Source: Verrucomicrobia bacterium UBA6015
GTDB taxonomy: Bacteria > Verrucomicrobiota > Kiritimatiellia > UBA8416
Direction of reading: 5' to 3'
DNA: 9,027 nucleotides
Assembly: GCA_002428045.1 (NCBI GenBank)
Contig: DIZZ01000043.1
Span: 1 to 9,027 of the forward strand
Below the pieces are notes generated by a model. That model was not told the origin of the DNA and made no database searches. It saw nothing but the letters and a program-made list of their open reading frames with translations. The position numbers and the translations under genes were made by a program. Shown here one piece after another: positions 1 through 6,156 of the stretch (position 1 is its first letter; each line of letters opens with the position of its first letter).

Positions 1-36
1 AACAGACTATGGGATGCTAGTGAGGAGAACTTATGA
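1..36 (+). CDS. 3' end of an upstream gene (partial)
   Basis: Frame 1 is open from the window edge and reads NRLWDASEENL before a TGA at 34-36. That stop overlaps the ATG of the next gene in an ATGA junction, the same arrangement as at 1190-1193, which suggests that the glycan operon extends leftwards. Only eleven residues are visible, so no function can be given. A chance open frame this short is quite possible; the ATGA overlap is the main support. Confidence 0.4.
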   Translation, partial: NRLWDASEENL

Positions 37-1193
37 ATATCGGGTTTTCGTCCTGCGTATTGCAGGGGGGGCGCACCGGGGTGGCGTCCTACGTGACCAA
101 CCTGCTGCACACGTTGCAGGAGGTGGATCAGACCAACACCTACGAGATCATCGTCCCGGCTTGTGATGCCGGCTTGATTCGCGACGGAAACCCCCGCTTC
201 AGCAAGCATATCCTGCCGGATTGGCTGGGTAGGCCCGTGCCCAATATCGCCTGGCACAGCCTTGCGCTACCCGCCCACAGTAGGACGCAGCACTATGACC
301 TGGTGCATATCCCCAGCTACCGCCGCCTGCCGATCTTCAAGGGAACCCGCGTCGTTGCCACCGTCCACGATCTGGCGACCCTGCATATGGACGGCAAGTA
401 CGACCGCGCCCGCATGTTCTATAACCGGCAGATCGTTCCATCACTCATTCGTCGAGCGGATCATGTCATCACGGTCAGCCACTTTACGGCGGGCGATCTG
501 GTGAACCTCGTCGGCTATCCTGCAGAGCGGATCACCGTGATCTATTCCGGCATCCACCGTGAGCACTACCATCCGATTCCCGAGGCGTCATGCCGTGCTC
601 ACCTCAAGGCCCGCTACGGGCTGGAGGGACCGTTTGTCGTGTTTGTCTCACGTGTGGAGCATCCGGCCAAGAACCCCCTCCGCCTGATCCAGGCCTTCGA
701 GCAACTCAAGGCCCGCAAGCCGTCCGACCTCAAACTCGTCATGGCCGGGGCGGACTGGAACGGCGCCGATGTCGTCAAGGACTATGCGGCCCGCAGTCCG
801 GTGGCTCGCGATGTGGTGTTCACTGGCTTCGTTCCCCTGGAGGACATCCCGCGCTTCTATTCCGCCTGCGAGGTGATGGCCTATCCGTCACTTTTCGAAG
901 GCTTCGGGTTCCCGATTGTCGAGGGCATGGCCTGCGGGGCGCCGGTGATCTGCTCGAATACCTCATCCATGAAGGAAGTCGCCGCCGATCTGGCGCCGAC
1001 CTTCGATCCCATGAACGTGGAGGAAATGGCCGCCGCGCTGGAGACCGCCCTGAATGCAGGCAAGGACGCCGCCCTCGTGCAGCGCGGCATCGCCTACGCC
1101 GCCACCTTCGACTGGCGTGAGACCGCACGGCAGGTTCTCGATGTCTATGGCAAGGTATGTGGGCATGGCATGACCGGAAAGGTGAACCCATGA
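33..1193 (+). CDS. Glycosyltransferase, GT-B fold, family 4 type
   Basis: A 386-residue protein of normal length for a family 4 retaining glycosyltransferase, which would move a sugar from a nucleotide-sugar donor to a glycan or lipid-linked acceptor at the cytoplasmic membrane face. The N-terminal domain has the glycine-rich acceptor-side loop GGRTGVASYV (about residues 12-21), then VVATVHDLATLH and VITVSHFTAGDL. The C-terminal donor domain opens with FVSRVEHPAKNP and carries FTGFVPLEDIPRFYSAC and the EX7E motif LFEGFGFPIVEG with Glu289 and Glu297. The start is set by GAGGAG at 22-27, six bases before ATG. It ends in an ATGA overlap with the next glycosyltransferase, so the two are probably translationally coupled. 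Donor and acceptor cannot be read from sequence; mannosyl- or rhamnosyltransferase-like is possible. Confidence 0.93.
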   Translation: MNIGFSSCVLQGGRTGVASYVTNLLHTLQEVDQTNTYEIIVPACDAGLIRDGNPRFSKHILPDWLGRPVPNIAWHSLALPAHSRTQHYDLVHIPSYRRLPIFKGTRVVATVHDLATLHMDGKYDRARMFYNRQIVPSLIRRADHVITVSHFTAGDLVNLVGYPAERITVIYSGIHREHYHPIPEASCRAHLKARYGLEGPFVVFVSRVEHPAKNPLRLIQAFEQLKARKPSDLKLVMAGADWNGADVVKDYAARSPVARDVVFTGFVPLEDIPRFYSACEVMAYPSLFEGFGFPIVEGMACGAPVICSNTSSMKEVAADLAPTFDPMNVEEMAAALETALNAGKDAALVQRGIAYAATFDWRETARQVLDVYGKVCGHGMTGKVNP

Positions 1194-2044
1194 GCAGCAC
1201 CGCGATTATCATGCGATCCAAGGATGAGATGCCCCATGCGGTCACCGCGCTCGATCGGCTGGCAACCCAGCGATGGACGGACTGGACGCTTTACAACGTC
1301 GACTCGGGGTCGAGGGATGGCACCCTGGAGGTCGTGCGCAAGGCCAATCCCGACCGTCTCACCGAGATTGCCCCGTCCGCCTATGTGCCCGGCAAGGTGC
1401 TTAATGAGATGATTGCCCGTACGCACGAGCCCTTGATCGTGTTTCTCAATGCCGACGCCATTCCGCTCGACGACCGGTGGCTGGAACGGCTGCTACGCCC
1501 TTTGCAGGAGGGAACGGCGGATGCCACCATGAGCAAGCAGCATGCCCGCCCGGATGCACATTTCATCGTGGATTACGATTACCGCCGGGCCTACGATCCG
1601 AAGAACATCAAGGAGGAGAACGAGGATTTTTTCTCAGCGGTTGCCTGCGCCTTCCGCCGCGAATGGTGGGAGCGTATCAAGTTCCCCGAATCGGGCTACG
1701 CCGAGGACCTGGCCTGGGCGAAGACGTGCCGCGAGACGGGTGCCCGGCTGAAACTGGTGCTTGATTCAGAGGTCGAGCATTCGCACAACTATACCCTCAA
1801 GAGTCTTTACACCAAGAAATACAGGCATGGCCAGACCTACCACCGAATGTATGGACGGCAGCCGCACGTCGTGGCGCAGACCGTCGCCTGCCTGCGTGAG
1901 ATCGTCCGCGACGGCCTCTATGCCTGTTTCCGGATGAAGCCATGGACGATTCCCTATAACCTGGCCTACCGCATCGTCATCCATGTCGCCCTTCACAAGG
2001 GCCTGCGACAAGCGGCCAACGCCTCCCGGATCTCGTCGTCATGA
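1190..2044 (+). CDS. Glycosyltransferase, GT-A fold, family 2 type
   Basis: A 284-residue inverting-type family 2 glycosyltransferase. The nucleotide-binding half has VDSGSRDGT (residues 37-45) and a DXD-equivalent metal site LNADA (86-90). The acceptor half has the catalytic-base motif AEDLAW (Glu172-Asp173) followed by EHSHNYT (196-202). The composition resembles rhamnosyltransferase-like members, but substrate is not assignable. I chose ATG 1190 because it forms an ATGA overlap with the preceding stop and has GGAAAGGTG just upstream. The frame is open to an earlier ATG at 1157, but that would add eleven residues lying inside the neighbour and lacking family character. The protein is probably cytoplasmic and membrane-associated; the last 60 residues (CFRMKPWTIPYNLAYRIVIH) are amphipathic or hydrophobic. 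Confidence 0.92.
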   Translation: MSSTAIIMRSKDEMPHAVTALDRLATQRWTDWTLYNVDSGSRDGTLEVVRKANPDRLTEIAPSAYVPGKVLNEMIARTHEPLIVFLNADAIPLDDRWLERLLRPLQEGTADATMSKQHARPDAHFIVDYDYRRAYDPKNIKEENEDFFSAVACAFRREWWERIKFPESGYAEDLAWAKTCRETGARLKLVLDSEVEHSHNYTLKSLYTKKYRHGQTYHRMYGRQPHVVAQTVACLREIVRDGLYACFRMKPWTIPYNLAYRIVIHVALHKGLRQAANASRISSS

Positions 2045-2052
2045 CCGCCCGA

Positions 2053-2081
2053 TTGAATTGTCCTTCTGAAATCGTTATCCA
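2053..2081 (+). promoter_or_regulatory. Weak sigma-70-like promoter candidate
   Basis: In the 60-base gap before the nucleotidyltransferase-like gene, TTGAAT (2053-2058) and TATCCA (2076-2081) are separated by 17 bases. The -35 box matches consensus at four of six positions and the -10 box at only three, so this may be chance. It is the only gap in the first three genes large enough for an internal promoter. Confidence 0.18.
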
Positions 2082-2104
2082 TCATTTGGAAAGGAAGCGT
2101 TGAC

Positions 2105-3235
2105 ATGGGGATATACTCGCTCAAAGGCTCGGAGGTGTTCGATGCGCGCCTGCAGCAGGATCTCGACCGGGTCGTCCGCGTATTGACGGCATCCGATGCG
2201 GAGTCGACGTATCGTGCGCTGGTGCTGATCGGCGGGTATGGCCGTGGTGAGGGCACGCCGCGGATTGTCGAGGGACGCCAGGAACCCTTCAACGATTATG
2301 ATTTCGTGGTCGCGTCCGTCCCGATGAACCGCCAGCGCCGGAACGTCGTCCAAGGACGCCTGCGTCTACTGGAAAAACAACTTTCCCGCGACCTGGGACT
2401 ACCCGTTGACTTGCAGCTTTATCCGGCCAACAGCCTGCCCCATGCCGAGTTCTCGCTGCTCAACTACGAGATGAAGTACGGGCACAAGGTCGTCTGGGGC
2501 GATCCGGATGCCCTGCGTGCGCTGCCCGCCTATCCCCACGAACAGATTCCACGCTCGGAGGGCACCCGGCTCCTGCTGAATCGTGGCAAATTGCTGCTGG
2601 ACATCCGTCGCGCCCTGAGAAACGGGCAAATGCTAGGCAAGGAAGATAAGCTGCGCTTCGTGAAATTCATCGGCAAAGCGTATCTGGCATTCGGCGATTG
2701 CGCCCTGCTCATGGCCGGGGCTTACGACTTGAGTTACGCCGTCAAGAAGGAGCGGATCGGTGGCGTTTCCATCGGCACGCCGGAGGCGGAATTCCTCACC
2801 GAGCGCTACCGTCAGGCGATCGCCCTCAAGGAATGGGGTGACTACGCCTTTCTGCCGGATTACCCACTGGCGGAAGAGTTCGAGATTGTCCGTCAGTATT
2901 TCCTGCGTTTTTTCCCATGGTACGAGTCTGCCCGGCTGAAAGTGGAATCCACGGGAACAGAAGCCTATACCCGCGCACTGATTCATGGTCCCCGCGAATG
3001 CCCTGCCTGGAAGGCTGCGCTTCTCAACATCGGAACCTTCGGCCAGGCGGCGGTATCACCGCAACCCGACTTCCTCTGGAGGCACCCGCGTTCACGCCTA
3101 TACCTTGCGCTGCCGCTCCTGCTCGCGGATGAGCCTGTCGCCCTCCCGGCCATCGCCCGCCTGCTCCTGGCAGCCAACGATGACCAAGAGACCGTGGAGG
3201 AACGGTTTTATACCCTGCAGCGGAGGTTTTCGTGA
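2105..3235 (+). CDS. Polymerase-beta-fold nucleotidyltransferase-like protein
   Basis: A 376-residue protein whose N-terminal third carries the signature of the polymerase-beta nucleotidyltransferase superfamily. The substrate loop is IGGYGRGEG (residues 42-50), the paired metal-binding acids are Asp64 and Asp66 in NDYDFVV, and the third acid is Asp102 in PVDLQLY. All three carboxylates are present, so it is probably active, moving an NMP group onto a small molecule, glycan or protein. The remaining 250 or so residues look mostly helical (for example GKLLLDIRRAL and KFIGKAYLAFGDCALL, around 158-205) and match no domain I recognise. The start has AAGGAAG about eight bases upstream. Its position after two glycosyltransferases suggests a role in glycan decoration or precursor activation; that is inference. 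A stand-alone regulatory or defence nucleotidyltransferase is the alternative. Confidence 0.72.
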   Translation: MGIYSLKGSEVFDARLQQDLDRVVRVLTASDAESTYRALVLIGGYGRGEGTPRIVEGRQEPFNDYDFVVASVPMNRQRRNVVQGRLRLLEKQLSRDLGLPVDLQLYPANSLPHAEFSLLNYEMKYGHKVVWGDPDALRALPAYPHEQIPRSEGTRLLLNRGKLLLDIRRALRNGQMLGKEDKLRFVKFIGKAYLAFGDCALLMAGAYDLSYAVKKERIGGVSIGTPEAEFLTERYRQAIALKEWGDYAFLPDYPLAEEFEIVRQYFLRFFPWYESARLKVESTGTEAYTRALIHGPRECPAWKAALLNIGTFGQAAVSPQPDFLWRHPRSRLYLALPLLLADEPVALPAIARLLLAANDDQETVEERFYTLQRRFS

Positions 3236-3238
3236 GGG

Positions 3239-3295
3239 GGGCGTTAAGCGAGGGAGGGACTAAGGGGGATGGGATTAAGGGGAGATGGACTAAGT
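3239..3295 (+). repeat. GGACTAAGG repeat cluster, forward orientation
   Basis: Three units, GGACTAAGG (3257-3265), GGATTAAGG (3272-3280) and GGACTAAGT (3287-3295), start exactly 15 bases apart in a purine-rich stretch. A degenerate copy, GCGTTAAGCG (3241-3250), precedes them. The cluster begins immediately after the stop of the nucleotidyltransferase-like gene and ends just before the four-helix gene. The complementary orientation of the same unit lies on the other side of that gene, so the two clusters could pair in DNA or RNA. Confidence 0.85.
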
Positions 3296-3316
3296 GTCAA
3301 TGAGAGGGAGATGGTG

Positions 3317-4096
3317 ATGCTTGATTATCGAGAATCTGCAACCCATGTTTTTGGTCATGAGAAACTGATTGTCTACAAGAAGGGGTTGCAATTCGTAATC
3401 TCTATCTTTGCGTTAAATGAAGGCATTTCCAGAAAGGTTATTGCCTGCGGCCATCTGTCTCGTGCTGCCGATAGTATCCCCATCAACATTGCCCACGCCA
3501 GCAACACAACATCCCCTGGCGAAAGAATCTCCTATCTCGGACATGCAAACGGATCGGCACTTGAGTGCGCAGCATGCCTCGATGTGCTTGCGGCCAAATC
3601 TATTCTCCCCGTGGAGAATGCCAGCTCATCCAAGCATCTGCTTGCCGACATCGTGAGCATGCTCATTTCGATGCAAAAGCATAACAGCACAAGAATCAGC
3701 GAAGCGCATGCAGAATATCGCACAAAGAACGGAAACTTGTTCAGCCATGAAGATCTATTGGTATATCAAACCGGACTCCAGCTTGTGGCCTGGCTTGAAA
3801 CACTCATGAAGGCAACCGTCGCATCCCGAACTGATTTACTTGCAAGCCTTGATAAAACAACAACATCGATCGTCCTCAATATCGCCGAAGGGAATGGTCG
3901 TTTTTCGGGACTTGATCATGCTAGATTCCTCGACATCGCCTACAAAGCCACCGTGCGATCTGCATCCTTGCTGGATCTTCTTGAAACATACTGTCAATAC
4001 GATTTATCCGCTGGATACACATTTCTAAGACGCATCGCTGCCATGCTAGTATCCCTGTCACGCCATCAGAAAATATCATCCAAACCTCCGCCTTAG
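3317..4096 (+). CDS. Tandem-duplicated four-helix-bundle protein (23S rRNA intervening-sequence type)
   Basis: A 259-residue protein made of two copies of the four-helix-bundle family first noted in intervening sequences of 23S rRNA genes; single-domain members are about 120 residues. Copy 1 starts FGHEKLIVYKKGLQ (residue 12), with LSRAADSIPINIAHAS and SALECAACLDVL. Copy 2 starts FSHEDLLVYQTGLQ (residue 142), with SIVLNIAEGNGR and ARFLDIAYKATVRSASLLDLL. Copy 1 keeps the ECA segment, whereas copy 2 keeps the canonical NIAEGNGR. The molecular function of the family is unsettled; related bundles act as nucleic-acid-binding accessory proteins. I chose ATG 3317 because GGGAG ends six bases before it. 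The in-frame ATG at 3269 would translate the repeat cluster. GC is low (42% in 3721-3780 against 57% in 841-900, counted by hand), and it is bracketed by inverted repeats, suggesting a transferred cassette. Confidence 0.85.
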   Translation: MLDYRESATHVFGHEKLIVYKKGLQFVISIFALNEGISRKVIACGHLSRAADSIPINIAHASNTTSPGERISYLGHANGSALECAACLDVLAAKSILPVENASSSKHLLADIVSMLISMQKHNSTRISEAHAEYRTKNGNLFSHEDLLVYQTGLQLVAWLETLMKATVASRTDLLASLDKTTTSIVLNIAEGNGRFSGLDHARFLDIAYKATVRSASLLDLLETYCQYDLSAGYTFLRRIAAMLVSLSRHQKISSKPPP

Positions 4097-4151
4097 CCAA
4101 TCCATTAGTCCTCCTACCTTAGTCCTCTCTCCTTAGTCCATTCCTAAATCC
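4091..4151 (-). repeat. GGACTAAGG repeat cluster, reverse orientation
   Basis: Written on the plus strand, the units are CCTTAGCC (4091-4098), CATTAGTCC (4103-4111), CCTTAGTCC (4117-4125), CCTTAGTCC (4131-4139) and degenerate CCTAAATCC (4143-4151), with a period of 12-14 bases. They are the reverse complement of the units at 3257-3295. The first unit contains the TAG stop codon of the four-helix gene, so gene and repeat are fused at this boundary. The cluster ends 23 bases before the phosphodiesterase start. Confidence 0.85.
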
Positions 4152-4164
4152 TCATGCAAACCAA

Positions 4165-4169
4165 AAGGA
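4165..4169 (+). promoter_or_regulatory. Shine-Dalgarno site deciding the phosphodiesterase start
   Basis: AAGGA at 4165-4169 lies five bases before ATG 4175. The alternative in-frame ATG at 4154 follows the pyrimidine-rich repeat cluster and has no ribosome-binding site, so 4175 is preferred. Confidence 0.7.
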
Positions 4170-4174
4170 TCGCC

Positions 4175-5380
4175 ATGCCTCCCCCCCCCTCCCATCCTTC
4201 CACACCCAGCAAAAAAAACATCGGGTTGTTCTTCTTTATCGATGCCTTCGGCTGGGAGGTTTACCAGCGCAACCGGTTCTTCCTTGCCGACCGGGTCAAG
4301 GAGGCCCGCAAGCTGGAGACGATCCTGGGGTATTCCTCCGCCTGCGACCCGTCGATCATCTCCGGGCTGCTGCCCTCGGAGCACCGGATGTGGTCCGCGT
4401 TCTACTACTCGCCGCAGACCTGCCCCTACCGCTGGTTGCGCTTCCTGCGCTTCTTGCCGGATGCCCTTTTCAACCGCGGGCGTGTCCGCTACTGGATGAG
4501 CCAATGGATCAAGCGCCTTCATGGGTTCACCGGCTACTTCATGATCTACAGCGTGCCCTTCCGCCTGCTGCCCTATTTCGACTATTCCGAGAAGCGCAGT
4601 ATCTGGCATGAAGGACTGTTGCTTGGAAAGACCATCTTCAACCGCCTTGATGAGCAGAATCGACCTTATTATGTACATTCCAGCGGCACCTCGGATCTCC
4701 AGCGGTTCACCGAACTGCGTGCAAAACTTGACGACGGAGCCATCGATTTCGCCTATATCTCGCTGGGGCGGCTGGATGCCCTGATGCACCGTGTCGGCAA
4801 CAGCGGCCCGGAGGTCAGCGATCTCCTGCGTTGGTACGACGAACAGATCCGCGCCACCATCGCCTCGGCGGAGCGCCAGTACGAGCAGGTCTCCTGGTAC
4901 GTCTTTACCGACCACGGCATGCACAACACCATCGGCAGCCACGACCTCATCGCCGACGTCGAGCGTCTCGGCCTGGACTACGGACGCGACTACGTCGCCT
5001 TCTACGACGCCACCATGGGGCGGTTCTGGACGCTCACCGACCGGGCCCGTACCGCGCTTACCGGGTTGCTCGCGAACCACCCGCAAGGGCGACTCGTGCC
5101 GGACGACGAATTAAAGCGGCTCGGGGTCTACTTCGAGGACCGCATGTACGGCGACCTGATCTTCCTGATGAACTCGGGTATCCCGATTGTCCCCAGCTTC
5201 ATGGGATCGAAACGCATCCCCGGACTGCACGGCTTCCACCCGCAGGACGCCGACTCCTACGCCTCCATGCTAAGCAACCGTCACCTGCCGGATTCCCTGA
5301 AGCGCATCAACCAGATCTATAGCCTGATGGAGGCCGAAACACAGGACACGGCGACATCAGGCAATAAGGGCAACACGTGA
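4175..5380 (+). CDS. Alkaline-phosphatase-superfamily phosphodiesterase
   Basis: A 401-residue protein with the metal-ligand pattern of type I phosphodiesterases and nucleotide pyrophosphatases in the alkaline phosphatase superfamily. Visible ligands are Asp23 (FFIDAFGWE), Asp201 and His205 (LGRLDALMHRVG), Asp246 and His247 (FTDHGMH), and His352 (GLHGFHP). The nucleophile region is GYSSACDPSIISGLLPSEH (52-70); Ser55 or Ser60 is the likely nucleophile, and I cannot decide between them. The expected reaction is two-metal hydrolysis or transfer of a phosphate mono- or diester. No clear signal peptide is present: the N-terminus is a proline-rich stretch (MPPPPSHPSTPSKKN) followed by a beta strand. 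This suggests a cytoplasmic enzyme acting on a nucleotide-sugar, lipid-linked or phospho-modified glycan intermediate. A C9 tract at 4181-4189 and an A8 tract at 4211-4218 lie in the first codons. It is the last gene of the plus-strand block. Confidence 0.85.
   Translation: MPPPPSHPSTPSKKNIGLFFFIDAFGWEVYQRNRFFLADRVKEARKLETILGYSSACDPSIISGLLPSEHRMWSAFYYSPQTCPYRWLRFLRFLPDALFNRGRVRYWMSQWIKRLHGFTGYFMIYSVPFRLLPYFDYSEKRSIWHEGLLLGKTIFNRLDEQNRPYYVHSSGTSDLQRFTELRAKLDDGAIDFAYISLGRLDALMHRVGNSGPEVSDLLRWYDEQIRATIASAERQYEQVSWYVFTDHGMHNTIGSHDLIADVERLGLDYGRDYVAFYDATMGRFWTLTDRARTALTGLLANHPQGRLVPDDELKRLGVYFEDRMYGDLIFLMNSGIPIVPSFMGSKRIPGLHGFHPQDADSYASMLSNRHLPDSLKRINQIYSLMEAETQDTATSGNKGNT
4181..4218 (+). repeat. 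Homopolymer tracts C9 and A8 in the first codons of the phosphodiesterase
   Basis: Nine consecutive C (4181-4189) begin six bases after the chosen ATG at 4175, and eight consecutive A run from 4211 to 4218. Loss or gain of one base in either would shift the reading frame before the first catalytic residue (Asp23). Confidence 0.9.
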
Positions 5381-5414
5381 TCGCGCGCTGATTATGATCA
5401 TCCTAGCGGCGATA

Positions 5415-5864
5415 TCAAAGCAGACCGGCCTGCTGTTTTGCCTCCAAGAATTCAATATCCGCGATGTCGGCAGCGCGGTGCGTTGCTCTTTTGCTTGCGA
5501 GCAGGTCTGATCCACAGATGCACTTCGCAACAATACCCTCCGACAAGGGACGATGCACGGCGCGAGATTCAAGCACATCGAATGTCGACAATCCTGGGGC
5601 ACCGAGATGAAATTGCAAAATCCCCCAGCGGGTTTGATAGGTTTGAATGAAATTTTCACCCCGTGGTCCCAGCGGCTCCAGCGGGTAATCCAGTTCATCC
5701 TCAATCAAGGCGTTGATACGTGCTATGTTATTCGTATCATGCGGAGGTAACAATACGTCCCAGTCCATCGAGAATCTTGGAAATCCTTCCAGTCTAACCG
5801 CTTGGCCGCCGATCACCAGATATCGAATCGCATGAAGATTGAAAATCTCGATTAATTCTTCCAT
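5415..5864 (-). CDS. Small nucleotidyltransferase, AbiEii/MNT-like, candidate toxin
   Basis: A 149-residue protein with the minimal nucleotidyltransferase core: YLVIGGQAVRLEG (residues 15-27) and paired acids Asp34 and Asp36 in FSMDWDVLL. The C-terminal motif SDLLASKRATHRAADIADIEFLE resembles the K...R..D..D..L helix of AbiEii-type and related small nucleotidyltransferases. The third acid is not obvious: the expected strand reads GILQFHLG, with Gln or His where an acid would sit. Toxins of this class transfer nucleotides to tRNA or proteins; a housekeeping role is also possible. ATG 5864 has an ideal AGGAGG (5871-5876) with six-base spacing inside the preceding small gene, which it overlaps by 13 bases, so the two are coupled. 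GC is low (43% in 5701-5760, counted by hand). The gene converges on the phosphodiesterase with a 34-base gap and no clear terminator. Confidence 0.72.
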   Translation of the reverse strand: MEELIEIFNLHAIRYLVIGGQAVRLEGFPRFSMDWDVLLPPHDTNNIARINALIEDELDYPLEPLGPRGENFIQTYQTRWGILQFHLGAPGLSTFDVLESRAVHRPLSEGIVAKCICGSDLLASKRATHRAADIADIEFLEAKQQAGLL

Positions 5865-6091
5865 TGCAGACCTCCTGCACGGGCGATTTCCATACGGTAC
5901 TGATACTTCCAGGTGTTCAGCTCCTCATAGCTGCTGAACCGTTTACAACCGAAACGGGGAAGATTCATAGGAACAGGTGAAGAGAATACCGGAGGATTAC
6001 TAATCCACATCCGGTACTTCGCCTTATAATCGTCTTTTGCGCAGTTCATAACTTTAATGATGCGGATTAATTCAGAACCGGTCAAGCGCAC
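5852..6091 (-). CDS. Small unrecognised protein upstream of nucleotidyltransferase, candidate antitoxin
   Basis: A 79-residue basic, aromatic-rich protein that I do not recognise. It begins with a short helix-like segment (RLTGSELIRIIKVMN), has a central SNPPVFSSPVPMNLP stretch and ends with a charged amphipathic helix (SSYEELNTWKYQYRMEIARAGG). No membrane segment or signal peptide is visible. The start is GTG 6091; an in-frame stop lies two codons upstream (6095-6097), so the protein cannot extend further. An internal ATG at residue 15 and a TTG at residue 3 are alternatives, and the GTG has only a distant AAGGA. It overlaps the downstream nucleotidyltransferase by 13 bases, which with the size ratio is typical of an antitoxin-toxin operon. 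GC is low (38% in 6001-6060, counted by hand), suggesting co-transfer of the pair. Confidence 0.65.
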   Translation of the reverse strand: MRLTGSELIRIIKVMNCAKDDYKAKYRMWISNPPVFSSPVPMNLPRFGCKRFSSYEELNTWKYQYRMEIARAGGLQWKN

Positions 6092-6156
6092 AAATCAGAA
6101 CCCATTCCTTCGTTCTTTCCTGAACCTGTTGGCTGAGGAATAAGGACCGCTGAGTC

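Noticed and set aside
820..1426. Several minus-strand open frames opposite the two left glycosyltransferases
   Set aside because: They are shadows in GC-rich coding DNA, with low-complexity Arg/Ser/Pro composition and no ribosome-binding sites.
3317..4096. An rRNA intervening sequence
   Set aside because: The family is named for such insertions, but the flanks here are protein-coding genes and no rRNA sequence is seen.
3239..4151. CRISPR array or diversity-generating retroelement
   Set aside because: The repeats are nine bases with 3-6-base spacers and reverse orientation across the gene, unlike CRISPR. The four-helix protein resembles the retroelement accessory protein family in fold only; no reverse transcriptase or template/variable repeat pair is present.
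4133..5086. Long minus-strand open frame of 317 residues opposite the phosphodiesterase gene
   Set aside because: Its composition is a valine/glycine/aspartate-rich mirror of the plus-strand gene, it shows no family motifs, and the plus strand carries a full set of catalytic residues.
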